From NCBI GenBank assembly GCA_003194525.1, contig NBIV01000281.1, forward strand, positions 1 through 64,000: 64,000 nucleotides of DNA, read 5' to 3'. Made by a program: the position numbers and the translations under genes. Below, piece by piece: positions 1 to 13,811 of this stretch. The number at the start of each line of letters is the position of its first letter. The first letter of the stretch is position 1. The stretch comes from Gracilariopsis chorda. Lineage: Eukaryota > Rhodophyta > Florideophyceae > Gracilariales > Gracilariaceae. The notes beneath the pieces were generated by a model that was given only the letters and a program-made list of their open reading frames with translations, was not told the DNA's origin and did no database searches.

Positions 1-402
1 CAACGCACCAACGTTCCGTAATAGTTACGTGCATACACATGACCATGACAAGGCACAAATTCACGACTCCAACACACGCCAGCACATGCCAACACATCAC
101 GGTAAGTCAGCACGTCACAATAAGTCGGCACGTAACCTTGGGTGTTAGTGCCATGTCATCAATATACCCGTGCATTTGTAAACCTGTTGACAGTGCATGC
201 GCACCTTACCATTGTACCAACCTCTGCTGTACCACTTTTACCAGCTGTCAACCACTTCACCAGTATCCCCTGCACACAACGTACACTGTGACCACTGTAG
301 TAGCTGGACACGTGGGTGTGTCCAACTGATCCAGTTATGGCATACAACTTGTACGCACCACGTTGCATATGTACATTTGCAGTAGCCAATCAGAAGCCAG
401 TT

Positions 403-859
403 TCACGTTGGGTTCGCGCACACACGCATATGCGCTTTTGCAGAGGTACCCTCTAAAACAGCACATGCTCCCCGGAACATTTGGTTTTCAGTGACAGCAC
501 AGGTACTACTGCCAACATATCTCGCATCAAGTAGTTGAAGCATGTGACCAGGGTCATCATCCACATCCATGACTACACGCAGTGGGGCAACCAAGTGCAA
601 AAATGATGATTGCACATGCCTTTTCGCGCTTTGCAAGTATACGGGAGGGTGTCTGGGTCGCACTAGAAATAGACGCTTCTGTCATTGTGGCACTAGATGA
701 CTCCTCCGAACTGGACATAACCACATTCCAGACACCTTTAGTTCGACACGCGGCACGTAGACGGTGTCGCCATAGGGTGTAATCTTCACCTCGCTTACCA
801 TGGAAGCGTGGGATCTTGACACCAGAGGTGGTTTCGGACTCAACTTCGGAGTCAGACAT
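403..859 (-). pseudogene. gag A fragment, copy 1 (frameshifted)
   Basis: Same fragment as in the other copies, starting at 859 on the minus strand. Near 585-592 a three-base and a one-base difference from the other copies break the frame, so the reading frame splits in two. The differences are small indels, so error in this copy cannot be excluded. Confidence 0.75.
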
Positions 860-2448
860 TGTTCCGGAAGGAGATCAACCACCAAAAAATGAAACCAAAT
901 GAAATGAAAATGAAGCAGAGTGAGGGCTCGATGCTTAGAAAGTTGACCAGAAGCTAATATGAATGCCTGATCGCGATACAGCTATTGACTTGCAGCTGAT
1001 GTCACACTATGAGGAGGGAACTGGAGCGGAGTATCTCAAAACTCAACAGCGAGGGCGCCAGCGGAGACCGTGTAACCAAGTGTCAACGCTCGTCCAGACG
1101 CCTCTGGTACGCGAATCACAGGCGGAGGTCGGGTCCTCTACGCCCGGAGTACAGTTACGAGTAGCTCTGAAGCAAACTCGGAAATGAAAATAACTTCGTA
1201 AAGGCGGGCGCACTGACGGGAGAAACTACCTCCGCTACCCTAAGGGTTGAACCCCTGGACCCTGGTAACTCTCTCCAGGTGAGGTACGAAATTCTTCTTG
1301 ACATACCCTGTTCTGCGCACTTCAGAACGAGGGCTTTACCATCCGTACGTGTCGTCCCAGGGAGGTTAGTAGCTGTCGCGATAAGCGTTCACCAGTTAAC
1401 CCCTGCTAGACACTTCCAGGAAAATAGTGCGGTCTTCCTTGTGCGCTGAAGCAATGGAGCCAGGATCGGAACAGGCGCAGGTTGCTTACCAGAGAAAGGT
1501 GTCTCTGAACGCTTTGCCTACTTTCACCACAGCACCAAATACTTCCACAAGACTCGCAAAGATGATCTGCCCAGACGATGAATCGAACGAAAGAAAGTCA
1601 AAAGAGCGCCACGTCTGCAAAATATCGACGCTCTGGGCCCATAACCTGATGATGTAAACGATAGTTGGGCTTCGGCGGAAATGAAAAAGGAAAGAAAGAA
1701 AGAAAATAAAGAGTGAAGTTTGCCAGGCTTGGGGCCGAGTTTACTTGATACTGCGACTTCAGAGTCTTATATAGCACATCTACTTCGCACTTCCACTACA
1801 AAAACCCTACAGCACTAAGGGACACCCCAATACTACCAATCATAATCAAACATAAACAATAAGGGTTGCACAAACTGATTACAGCTTAGTACAACCAGGC
1901 ATAACAACATTACAACACATTGCAACCACGCACACCAAGTGAACCCAAGCAGCCAACAACGCACAATAAGTGAACCGGACATGGCAACAATGTGCCAGCA
2001 TGCTGCAGCACTGTATACAAACTTCCTCGCATCATCATGACAATGACAAAGCACAAATACACATGCCACCGCATCCATGTACATACCCTAGGTGTGTTGC
2101 GTGCATGGCACGTGCTTACTTGCACAAGCACACACATGACACACTTCCATATACCTGTAAACCACATGTAGCCACACATATTCTTCAGTACCATGCCCAT
2201 TCACCTTATGCCAAGTGGCCAGTTCCGTGCCCAGGACCCATAGAATGCATAACACTTGTAACCAATACGTTGCATATGAGTATTTGCAGTAGCCAACCAT
2301 ATGCCCGTTTCATGTTGGGTTTGAGAACACACGCATATGCTCTTTTGCAGAGCAGGTCCCAAGAACAGCCCTCAGTTATATCAAACTTTGGTTCCAAGTG
2401 TTGCTTTACGATGTCCCAGGACTACCAGGCACTCGACATGTACTAACA

Positions 2449-2564
2449 TCAACAAAGATGGTCATCGAGGTCCTTGAGTGCAAGCAGCAACTCAACCTTT
2501 TGCTTCCATACATGGAATTATCCTCGCCCAACTTTTCAATCTTGATGCCACCGAATGAATCCAT
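2449..2564 (-). pseudogene. gag B start fragment, copy 1 (1-base deletion)
   Basis: Same short gag start as in the other copies but one base shorter (116 instead of 117 bp), which breaks the frame after about 20 residues. Confidence 0.65.
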
Positions 2565-4445
2565 GCTTGGGAGTTGTCAACAAACAGCACAGGTGCGATG
2601 AAAGACCTACGGCACTTAAGTAGTACAAAAATGGCAACAACGACACAATAACAACAAAAACAACGACAACAACAACAACAACAAAACTTCAAATTCGGGC
2701 GCACTGACGGGAGAAACTACCTCCGCTACCCTAGGGTGTCGGACCCCTGGCCCCCGGAGATGCTCCGGGTACAAGACGTCTTCTTCTGTCTTCCTCTCCT
2801 ACGTCTAAGGAGAAGATGCGTCGCTCTCTACGAGGCTTCCAGAGGATGGTTATGACCCAAGATATGCCTTCACCAAGTATAACCCTTTCTGGCCTCTTGC
2901 AAGAACTTGCGCAACCTCGAAACTGATGCTACTATGGCAACCCAAGTACACTGCTAACGCGCAACCACTTAAGGTCACACGCGGCCTGATCCTAAGAAGG
3001 AGGTCAGCCTACGCCACGTCGCCTCCCCGCACAAACGCCCAAGAGTCAGATGCACGGATCAAAAGCTCGTTATGGAATACCTTCGCAACAGCCCAAGAAT
3101 CCCGACACGCAGTCAGGATCAAAACAAATAATTCAATCACCCGCACCAGCGCAGTACGACACGGCACCCCGTCCACAGATGCACCCGCTCAACTTACCAG
3201 GTCTTAACGACCGTCACCGTTATCTGTCCAAATGCACCGGTGGGAAGCCGCTCGACAGTACACCCGCTTTGGTTCAAGCCGCCAGGCTCACGTCCCCGGA
3301 TACCTGGAATCACCCAAAGTAACTCGGATCAACCGCTCGTCGCACTGGACACCAGATGCTGATTAAGAAACACGAAAAACAAACAACTGCTGAGCACACG
3401 ATCACGGAGCCAGACTTCGAAACTAGACCGACTCGACCTCACGGATACGACCCGACAAACGACTCGGGGATCCCAAAACACAAGATAGAGGAGTGTCACA
3501 CACAAAGTAGATAGCGATCGACAACACGGGCAACAACGGAGGCCCAACTCAACAACGATAGGAAGTAAATGTCGAACCACTACCACCCCAACGCCCTCAG
3601 GGAGGAACGCAAACCAAAGGAGAATGACCAACACCGACCAACAATGGGATCAAGACACCCGACGCAACGACGAAAGAGGCAACAACAGCGAGACGGATGA
3701 ACAGCGGTGAGGGAGAGCGGCGACAGACGAACGATACGGAAATGGATAGCGGCAGCGGTCAGCGGGGCTGGGCCCATAACCTGTTGAAAATTGTAAGGAA
3801 GTTGAGGGGATGGAAGGGAAGTTCGCCAGCTCTGGCTTGGACTTACTTGGAGGTCCTTCAGGCACATCTTATATACCACTCTAAACTCGAATTGCGCGGG
3901 AACACCAACTACAAGTAAAACCTAAACCACTAAGCAGGGACACTCAATACTACCAATCATCATCTAACATGACATAGCCAGCTCAGCACAACCTCATTAC
4001 ATCAACGCACACCAACGCACCAACGTTCCGTAATAGTTACGTGCATACACATGACCATGACAAGGCACAAATTCACGACTCCAACAAACGCCAGCACAGG
4101 CCAACACATCACGGTAAGTCAACACGTCACGGTAAGTCGGCACGTAACCTGTGGTGTTAGTGCCATGTCATCATGTGGCAATGCACACAACACCCACGTC
4201 ATCAATATACCCGTGCATGTGTAAACCTGTTGACAGTGCATGCGCACCTTACCATTGTACCAACCTCTGCTGTACCACTTTTACCAGCTGTCAACCACTT
4301 CACCAGTATCCCCTGCACACAACGTACACTGTGACCACTGTAGTAGCTGGACACGTGGGTGTGTCCAACTGATCCAGTTATGGCATACAACTTGTACGCA
4401 CCACGTTGCATATGTACATTTGCAGTAGCCAATCAGAAGCCAGTT

Positions 4446-4904
4446 TCACGTTGGGTTCGCGCACACACGCATATGCGCTTTTGCAGAGGTACCCTCTAAA
4501 ACAGCACATGCTCCCCGGAACATTTGGTTTTCAGTGACAGCACAGGTACTACTGCCAACATATCTCGCATCAAGTAGTTGAAGCATGTGACCAGGGTCAT
4601 CATCCACATCCATGACTACACGCAGTGGGGCATCACCAAGTGCACAAATGATGATTGCACATGCCTTTTCGCGCTTTGCAAGTATACGGGAGGGTGTCTG
4701 GGTCGCACTAGAAATAGACGCTTCTGTCATTGTGGCACTAGATGACTCCTCCGAACTGGACATAACCACATTCCAGACACCTTTAGTTCGACACGCGGCA
4801 CGTAGACGGTGTCGCCATAGGGTGTAATCTTCACCTCGCTTACCATGGAAGCGTGGGATCTTGACACCAGAGGTGGTTTCGGACTCAACTTCGGAGTCAG
4901 ACAT
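4446..4904 (-). pseudogene. truncated Copia gag (gag A), copy 2, 152-aa open frame
   Basis: The 152-residue frame begins with an acidic-serine stretch and then shows the Copia Gag N-terminal pattern: IPRFHGKRGEDYTLWRHRL at about residues 16-34, followed near residues 80-115 by the Gag core with the ALGDAPLRVVMDVDDDP segment and LLDARY. This is the UBN2/DUF4219-type Gag of Copia elements, which coats element RNA in virus-like particles. A full Gag continues for roughly another 150 residues to a CCHC zinc knuckle; here it breaks off after about residue 125 and runs into LTR X, whose sequence supplies the last residues (AHMRVCANPT) and the stop. The same tail closes the pol frame of the element at 35-39 kb. 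It is open in eight of nine copies. I call it a truncated gag; whether a short Gag is made is unknown. Confidence 0.85.
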
Positions 4905-6502
4905 TGTTCCGGAAGGAGATCAACCACCAAAAAATGAAACCAAATGAAATGAAAATGAAGCAGAGTGAGGGACTCGATGCTTAGAAAGTTGACCAGAAGC
5001 TAATATGAATGCCTGATCGCGATACAGCTATTGACTTGCAGCTGATGTCACACTATGAGGAGGGAACTGGAAGCGGAGTATCTCAAAACTCAACAGCGAG
5101 GGCGCCAGCGGAGACCGTGTAACCAAGTGTCAACGCTCGTCCAGACGCCTCTGGTACGCGAATCACAGGCGGAGGTCGGGTCCTCTACGCCCGGAGTACA
5201 GTTACGAGTAGCTCTGAAGCAAACTCGGAAATGAAAATAACTTCGTAAAGGCGGGCGCACTGACGGGAGAAAACTACCTCCGCTACCCTAAGGGTTGAAC
5301 CCCTGGACCCTGGTAACTCTCTCCAGGTGAGGTACGAAATTCTTCTTGACATACCCTGTTCTGCGCACTTCAGAACGAGGGGCTTTTACCATCCGTACGT
5401 GTCGTCCCAGGGAGGTTAGTAGCTGTCGCGATAAGCGTTCACCAGTTAACCCCTGCTAGACACTTCCAGGAAAATAGTGCGGTCTTCCTTGTGCGCTGAA
5501 GCAATGGAGCCAGGATCGGAACAGGCGCAGGTTGGCTTACCAGAGAAGGTGTCTCTGAACGCTTTGCCTACTTTCACCACAGCACCAAATACTTCCACAA
5601 GACTCGCAAAGATGATCTGCCCAAGACGATGAATCGAACGAAAGAAAGTCAAAAGAGCGCCACGTCTGCAAAATATCGACGCTCTGGGCCCATAACCTGA
5701 TGATGTAAACGATAGTTGGGCTTCGGCGAAAATGAAAAAGGAAAGAAAGAAAGAAAATAAAGAGTGAAGTTTGCCAGGCTTGGGGCCGAGTTTACTTGAT
5801 ACTGCGACTTCAGAGTCTTATATAGCACATCTACTTCGCACTTCCACTACAAGAAAACCCTACAGCACTAAGTGGGGACACCCAATACTACCATCATAAT
5901 CAAACATAACACAATAAGGGTTGCACAAACTGATTACAGCTTAGTACAACCAGGCATAACAACATTACAACACATTGCAACCACGCACACCAAGTGAACC
6001 AAGCAGCAACAACGCACAATAAGTGAACCGGACATGGCAACAATGTGCCAGCATGCTGCAGCACTGTATACAAACTTCCTCGCATCATCATGACAATGAC
6101 AAAGCACAAATACACATGCCACCGCATCCATGTACATACCCTAGGTGTGTTGCGTGCATGGCACGTGCTTACTTGCACAAGCACACACATGACACACTTC
6201 CATATACCTGTAAACCACATGTAGCCACACATATTCTTCAGTACCATGCCCATTCACCTTATGCCAAGTGGCCAGTTCCGTGCCCAGGACCCATAGAATG
6301 CATAACACTTGTAACCAATACGTTGCATATGAGTATTTGCAGTAGCCAACCATATGCCCGTTTCATGTTGGGTTTGAGAACACACGCATATGCTCTTTTG
6401 CAGAGCAGGTCCCAAGAACAGCCCTCAGTTATATCAAACTTTGGTTCCAAGTGTTGCTTTACGATGTCCCAGGACTACCAGGCACTCGACTATGTACTAA
6501 CA

Positions 6503-6619
6503 TCAACAAAGATGGTCATCGAGGTCCTTGAGTGCAAGCAGCAACTCAACCTTTTGCTTCCATACATGGAATTTATCCTCGCCCAACTTTTCAATCTTGA
6601 TGCCACCGAATGAATCCAT
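6503..6619 (-). pseudogene. gag B start fragment, copy 2, 38 aa
   Basis: From the ATG at 6619 the minus strand encodes MDSFGGIKIEKLGEDNF, then the HVWKQKVELLLALKDLDDHL motif, and then a stop. This is the classic first 37 residues of Copia Gag (a short conserved head, F-x-V-W and a leucine-rich helix). It belongs to a different Gag type from gag A. Only the start survives; within about 80 bp the sequence passes into LTR Y. It is too short to act as Gag and is most likely a relic that marks where the internal deletion began. Confidence 0.75.
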
Positions 6620-8503
6620 GCTTGGGAGTTGTCAACAAACAGCACAGGTGCGATGAAAGACCTACGGCACTTAAGTAGTACAAAAATGGCAACAACGACA
6701 ACAATAACAACAAAAACAACGACAACAACAACAACAACAAAACTTCAAATTCGGGCGCACTGACGGGAGAAACTACCTCCGCTACCCTAGGGTGTCGGAC
6801 CCCTGGCCCCGGAGATGCTCCGGGTACAAGACGTCTTCTTCTGTCTTCCCTCTCCTACGTCTAAGGAGAAGATGCGTCGCTCTCTACGAGGCTTCCAGAG
6901 GATGGTTAATGACCCAAGATATGCCTTCACCAAGTATAACCCTTTCTGGCCTCTTGCAAGAACTTGCGCAACCTCGAAACTGATGCTACTATGGCAACCC
7001 AAGTACACTGCTAACGCGCAACCACTTAAGGTCACACGCGGCCTGATCCTAAGAAGGAGGTCAGCCTACGCCACGTCGCCTCCCCGCACAAACGCCCAAG
7101 AGTCAGATGCACGGATCAAAAGCTCGTTATGGAATACCTTCGCAACAGCCCAAGAATCCCGACACGCAGTCAGGATCAAAACAAATAATTCAATCACCCG
7201 CACCAGCGCAGTACGACACGGCACCCCGTCCACAGATGCACCCGCTCAACTTACCAGGTCTTAACGACCGTCACCGTTATCTGTCCAAATGCACCGGTGG
7301 GAAGCCGCTCGACAGTACACCCGCTTTGGTTCAAGCCGCCAGGCTCACGTCCCCGGATACCTGGAATCACCCAAAGTAACTCGGATCAACCGCTCGTCGC
7401 ACTGGACACCAGATGCTGATTAAGAAACACGAAAACAAACAACTGCTGAGCACACGATCACGGAGCGCAGACTTCGAAACTAGACCGACTCGACCTCACG
7501 GATACGACCCGACAAACGACTCGGGGATCCCAAAACACAAGATAGAGGGAGTGTCACACACAAAGTAGATAGCGATCGACAACACGGGCAACAACGGAGG
7601 CCCAACTCAACAACGATAGGAAGTAAATGTCGAACCAATACCACCCCAACGCCCTCAGGGAGGAACGCAAACCAAAGGAGAATGACCAACACCGACCAAC
7701 AATGGGATCAAGACACCCGACGCAACGACGAAAGAGGCAACAACAGCGAGACGGATGAACAGCGGTGAGGGAGAGCGGCGACAGACGAACGATACGGAAA
7801 TGGATAGCGGCAGCGGTCAGCGGGGCTGGGCCCATAACCTGTTGAAAATTGTAAGGAAGTTGAGGGGATGGAAGGGAAGTTCGCCAGCTCTGGCTTGGAC
7901 TTACTTGGAGGTCCTTCAGGCACATCTTATATACCACTCTAAACTCGAATTGCGCGGGAACACCAACTACAAGTAAAACCTAAACCACTAAGCAGGGACA
8001 CTCAATACTACCAATCATCATCTAACATGACATAGCCAGCTCAGCACAACCTCATTACATCAACGCACACCAACGCACCAACGTTCCGTAATAGTTACGT
8101 GCATACACATGACCATGACAAGGCACAAATTCACGACTCCAACAAACGCCAGCACAGGCCAACACATCACGGTAAGTCAACACGTCACGGTAAGTCGGCA
8201 CGTAACCTGTGGTGTTAGTGCCATGTCATCATGTGGCAATGCACACAACACCCACGTCATCAATATACCCGTGCATGTGTAAACCTGTTGACAGTGCATG
8301 CGCACCTTACCATTGTACCAACCTCTGCTGTACCACTTTTACCAGCTGTCAACCACTTCACCAGTATCCCCTGCACACAACGTACACTTTGACCACTGTA
8401 GTAGCTGGACACGTGGGTGTGTCCAACTGATCCAGTTATGGCATACAACTTGTACGCACCACGTTGCATATGTACATTTGCAGTAGCCAATCAGAAGCCA
8501 GTT

Positions 8504-8962
8504 TCACGTTGGGTTCGCGCACACACGCATATGCGCTTTTGCAGAGGTACCCTCTAAAACAGCACATGCTCCCCGGAACATTTGGTTTTCAGTGACAGCA
8601 CAGGTACTACTGCCAACATATCTCGCATCAAGTAGTTGAAGCATGTGACCAGGGTCATCATCCACATCCATGACTACACGCAGTGGGGCATCACCAAGTG
8701 CACAAATGATGATTGCACATGCCTTTTCGCGCTTTGCAAGTATACGGGAGGGTGTCTGGGTCGCACTAGAAATAGACGCTTCTGTCATTGTGGCACTAGA
8801 TGACTCCTCCGAACTGGACATAACCACATTCCAGACACCTTTAGTTCGACACGCGGCACGTAGACGGTGTCGCCATAGGGTGTAATCTTCACCTCGCTTA
8901 CCATGGAAGCGTGGGATCTTGACACCAGAGGTGGTTTCGGACTCAACTTCGGAGTCAGACAT
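8504..8962 (-). pseudogene. gag A fragment, copy 3
   Basis: Open 152-residue frame, same protein sequence as copy 2. It starts at 8962 on the minus strand and ends inside LTR X. Confidence 0.85.
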
Positions 8963-10560
8963 TGTTCCGGAAGGAGATCAACCACCAAAAAATGAAACCA
9001 AATGAAATGAAAATGAAGCAGAGTGAGGGGCTCGATGCTTAGAAAGTTGACCAGAAGCTAATATGAATGCCTGATCGCGATACAGCTATTGACTTGCAGC
9101 TGATGTCACACTATGAGGAGGGAACTGGAGCGGAGTATCTCAAAAACTCAACAGCGAGGGCGCCAGCGGAGACCGTGTAACCAAGTGTCAACGCTCGTCC
9201 AGACGCCTCTGGTACGCGAATCACAGGTGGAGGTCGGGTCCTCTACGCCCGGAGTACAGTTACGAGTAGCTCTGAAGCAAACTCGGAAATGAAAATAACT
9301 TCGTAAAGGCGGGCGCACTGACGGGAGAAACTACCTCCGCTACCCTAAGGGTTGAACCCCTGGACCCTGGTAACTCTCTCCAGGTGAGGTACGAAATTCT
9401 TCTTGACATACCCTGTTCTGCGCACTTCAGAACGAGGGGCTTTACCATCCGTACGTGTCGTCCCAGGGAGGTTAGTAGCTGTCGCGATAAGCGTTCACCA
9501 GTTAACCCCTGCTAGACACTTCCAGGAAAATAGTGCGGTCTTCCTTGTGCGCTGAAGCAATGGAGCCAGGATCGGAACAGGCGCAGGTTGGCTTACCAGA
9601 GAAGGTGTCTCTGAACGCTTTGCCTACTTTCACCACAGCACCAAATACTTCCACAAGACTCGCAAAGATGATCTGCCCAAGACGATGAATCGAACGAAAG
9701 AAAGTCAAAAGAGCGCCACGTCTGCAAAATATCGACGCTCTGGGCCCATAACCTGATGATGTAAACGATAGTTGGGCTTCGGCGGAAATGAAAAAGGAAA
9801 GAAAGAAAGAAAATAAAGAGTGAAGTTTGCCAGGCTTGGGGCCGAGTTTACTTGATACTGCGACTTCAGAGTCTTATATAGCACATCTACTTCGCACTTC
9901 CACTACAAGAAAACCCTACAGCACTAAGTGGGGACACCCAATACTACCAATCATAATCAAACATAACACAATAAGGGTTGCACAAACTGATTACAGCTTA
10001 GTACAACCAGGCATAACAACATTACAACACATTGCAACCACGCACACCAAGTGAACCAAGCAGCCAACAACGCACAATAAGTGAACCGGACATGGCAACA
10101 ATGTGCCAGCATGCTGCAGCACTGTATACAAACTTCCTCGCATCATCATGACAATGACAAAGCACAAATACACATGCCACCGCATCCATGTACATACCCT
10201 AGGTGTGTTGCGTGCATGGCACGTGCTTACTTGCACAAGCACACACATGACACACTTCCATATACCTGTAAACCACATGTAGCCACACATATTCTTCAGT
10301 ACCATGCCCATTCACCTTATGCCAAGTGGCCAGTTCCGTGCCCAGGACCCATAGAATGCATAACACTTGTAACCAATACGTTGCATATGAGTATTTGCAG
10401 TAGCCAACCATATGCCCGTTTCATGTTGGGTTTGAGAACACACGCATATGCGCTTTTGCAGAGCAGGTCCCAAGAACAGCCCTCAGTTATATCAAACTTT
10501 GGTTCCAAGTGTTGCTTTACGATGTCCCAGGACTACCAGGCACTCGACTATGTACTAACA

Positions 10561-10677
10561 TCAACAAAGATGGTCATCGAGGTCCTTGAGTGCAAGCAGC
10601 AACTCAACCTTTTGCTTCCATACATGGAATTTATCCTCGCCCAACTTTTCAATCTTGATGCCACCGAATGAATCCAT
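10561..10677 (-). pseudogene. gag B start fragment, copy 3
   Basis: Identical 38-residue frame to copy 2. Confidence 0.75.
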
Positions 10678-12562
10678 GCTTGGGAGTTGTCAACAAACAG
10701 CACAGGTGCGATGAAAGACCTACGGCACTTAAGTAGTACAAAAATGGCAACAACGACAACAATAACAACAAAAACAACGACAACAACAACAACAACAAAA
10801 CTTCAAATTCGGGCGCACTGACGGGAGAAACTACCTCCGCTACCCTAGGGTGTCGGACCCCTGGCCCCGGAGATGCTCCGGGTACAAGACGTCTTCTTCT
10901 GTCTTCCCTCTCCTACGTCTAAGGAGAAGATGCGTCGCTCTCTACGAGGCTTCCAGAGGATGGTTAATGACCCAAGATATGCCTTCACCAAGTATAACCC
11001 TTTCTGGCCTCTTGCAAGAACTTGCGCAACCTCGAAACTGATGCTACTATGGCAACCCAAGTACACTGCTAACGCGCAACCACTTAAGGTCACACGCGGC
11101 CTGATCCTAAGAAGGAGGTCAGCCTACGCCACGTCGCCTCCCCGCACAAACGCCCAAGAGTCAGATGCACGGATCAAAAGCTCGTTATGGAATACCTTCG
11201 CAACAGCCCAAGAATCCCGACACGCAGTCAGGATCAAAACAAATAATTCAATCACCCGCACCAGCGCAGTACGACACGGCACCCCGTCCACAGATGCACC
11301 CGCTCAACTTACCAGGTCTTAACGACCGTCACCGTTATCTGTCCAAATGCACCGGTGGGAAGCCGCTCGACAGTACACCCGCTTTGGTTCAAGCCGCCAG
11401 GCTCACGTCCCCGGATACCTGGAATCACCCAAAGTAACTCGGATCAACCGCTCGTCGCACTGGACACCAGATGCTGATTAAGAAACACGAAAAACAAACA
11501 ACTGCTGAGCACACGATCACGGAGCCCAGACTTCGAAACTAGACCGACTCGACCTCACGGATACGACCCGACAAACGACTCGGGGATCCCAAAACACAAG
11601 ATAGAGGGAGTGTCACACACAAAGTAGATAGCGATCGACAACACGGGCAACAACGGAGGCCCAACTCAACAACGATAGGAAGTAAATGTCGAACCACTAC
11701 CACCCCAACGCCCTCAGGGAGGAACGCAAACCAAAGGAGAATGACCAACACCGACCAACAATGGGATCAAGACACCCGACGCAACGACGAAAGAGGCAAC
11801 AACAGCGAGACGGATGAACAGCGGTGAGGGAGAGCGGCGACAGACGAACGATACGGAAATGGATAGCGGCAGCGGTCAGCGGGGCTGGGCCCATAACCTG
11901 TTGAAAATTGTAAGGAAGTTGAGGGGATGGAAGGGAAGTTCGCCAGCTCTGGCTTGGACTTACTTGGAGGTCCTTCAGGCACATCTTATATACCACTCTA
12001 AACTCGAATTGCGCGGGAACACCAACTACAAGTAAAACCTAAACCACTAAGCAGGGACACTCAATACTACCAATCATCATCTAACATGACATAGCCAGCT
12101 CAGCACAACCTCATTACATCAACGCACACCAACGCACCAACGTTCCGTAATAGTTACGTGCATACAAATGACCATGACAAGGCACAAATTCACGACTCCA
12201 ACAAACGCCAGCACAGGCCAACACATCACGGTAAGTCAACACGTCACGGTAAGTCGGCATGTAACCTGTGGTGTTAGTGCCATGTCATCATGTGGCAATG
12301 CACACAACACCCACGTCATCAATATACCCGTGCATGTGTAAACCTGTTGACAGTGCATGCGCACCTTACCATTGTACCAACCTCTGCTGTACCACTTTTA
12401 CCAGCTGTCAACCACTTCACCAGTATCCCCTGCACACAACGTACACTGTGACCACTGTAGTAGCTGGACACGTGGGTGTGTCCAACTGATCCAGTTATGG
12501 CATACAACTTGTACGCACCACGTTGCATATGTACATTTGCAGTAGCCAATCAGAAGCCAGTT

Positions 12563-13021
12563 TCACGTTGGGTTCGCGCACACACGCATATGCGCTTTTG
12601 CAGAGGTACCCTCTAAAACAGCACATGCTCCCCGGAACATTTGGTTTTCAGTGACAGCACAGGTACTACTGCCAACATATCTCGCATCAAGTAGTTGAAG
12701 CATGTGACCAGGGTCATCATCCACATCCATGACTACACGCAGTGGGGCATCACCAAGTGCACAAATGATGATTGCACATGCCTTTTCGCGCTTTGCAAGT
12801 ATACGGGAGGGTGTCTGGGTCGCACTAGAAATAGACGCTTCTGTCATTGTGGCACTAGATGACTCCTCCGAACTGGACATAACCACATTCCAGACACCTT
12901 TAGTTCGACACGCGGCACGTAGACGGTGTGGCCATAGGGTGTAATCTTCACCTCGCTTACCATGGAAGCGTGGGATCTTGACACCAGAGGTGGTTTCGGA
13001 CTCAACTTCGGAGTCAGACAT
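12563..13021 (-). pseudogene. gag A fragment, copy 4
   Basis: Open frame of 152 residues. It carries an Arg-to-Pro change in the WRHRL motif (WPHRL), shared only with copy 5, which marks copies 4 and 5 as sister units. Confidence 0.85.
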
Positions 13022-13370
13022 TGTTCCGGAAGGAGATCAACGACCAAAAAATGAAACCAAATGAAATGAAAATGAAGCAGAGTGAGGGACTCGATGCTTA
13101 GAAAGTTGACCAGAAGCTAATATGAATGCCTGATCGCGATACAGCTATTGACTTGCAGCTGATGTCACACTATGAGGAGGGAACTGGAGCGGAGTATCTC
13201 AAAACTCAACAGCGAGGGCGCCAGCGGAGACCGTGTAACCAAGTGTCAACGCTCGTCCAGACGCCTCTGGTACGCGAATCACAGGCGGAGGTCGGGTCCT
13301 CTACGCCCGGAGTACAGTTACGAGTAGCTCTGAAGCAAACTCGGAAATGAAAATAACTTCGTAAAGGCGG

Positions 13371-13444
13371 GCGCACTGACGGGAGAAACTACCTCCGCTA
13401 CCCTAAGGGTTGAACCCCTGGACCCTGGTAACTCTCTCCAGGTG
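13371..13444 (-). other. conserved structured leader motif (Y-module leader), copy 4
   Basis: A block of about 50 bp that is nearly the same in both leader types of every unit (compare 14871-14943). On the minus strand it contains GGGTAGCGGAGGTAG followed by TTTCTCCCGTCAGTGCGCC, with a possible GGAG/CTCC stem, and is preceded by a CCTGG/CCAGG stem. It sits between the PBS and gag, where retroelement RNAs carry packaging and dimerisation signals. Function is inferred only. Confidence 0.5.
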
Positions 13445-13797
13445 AGGTACGAAATTCTTCTTGACATACCCTGTTCTGCGCACTTCAGAACGAGGGGCTT
13501 TACCATCCGTACGTGTCGTCCCAGGGAGGTTAGTAGCTGTCGCGATAAGCGTTCACCAGTTAACCCCTGCTAGACACTTCCAGGAAAATAGTGCGGTCTT
13601 CCTTGTGCGCTGAAGCAATGGAGCCAGGATCGGAACAGGCGCAGGTTGGCTTACCAGAGAAGGTGTCTCTGAACGCTTTGCCTACTTTCACCACAGCACC
13701 AAATACTTCCACAAGACTCGCAAAGATGATCTGCCCAAGACGATGAATCGAACGAAAGAAAGTCAAAAGAGCGCCACGTCTGCAAAATATCGACGCT

Positions 13798-13811
13798 CTG
13801 GGCCCATAACC
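13798..13811 (-). other. primer-binding site, initiator tRNA-Met anticodon arm (Y module), copy 4
   Basis: On the minus strand GGTTATGGGCCCAG follows directly on the LTR Y end (...CATCATCA). It is the complement of the conserved anticodon stem-loop of eukaryotic initiator tRNA-Met (CTGGGCCCATAACC), as in half-tRNA-primed Copia elements. The same site is found at 1633, 5684, 9740, 17856, 21915, 25971, 30030 and 34089. Confidence 0.85.

Noticed and set aside
10081-10671. 196-codon plus-strand frame repeated in most array units
   Set aside because: It runs antisense through LTR Y and the gag B start, is His/Cys/Thr-rich without any family motif, and is broken in copies 7-9. The minus-strand reading with PBS, TATA box and gag explains the region.
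13798-13811. Initiator tRNA-Met gene in each repeat unit
   Set aside because: Only the anticodon arm is matched; there is no acceptor stem, D arm or T arm around it. Its place right at the LTR end marks it as a primer-binding site.
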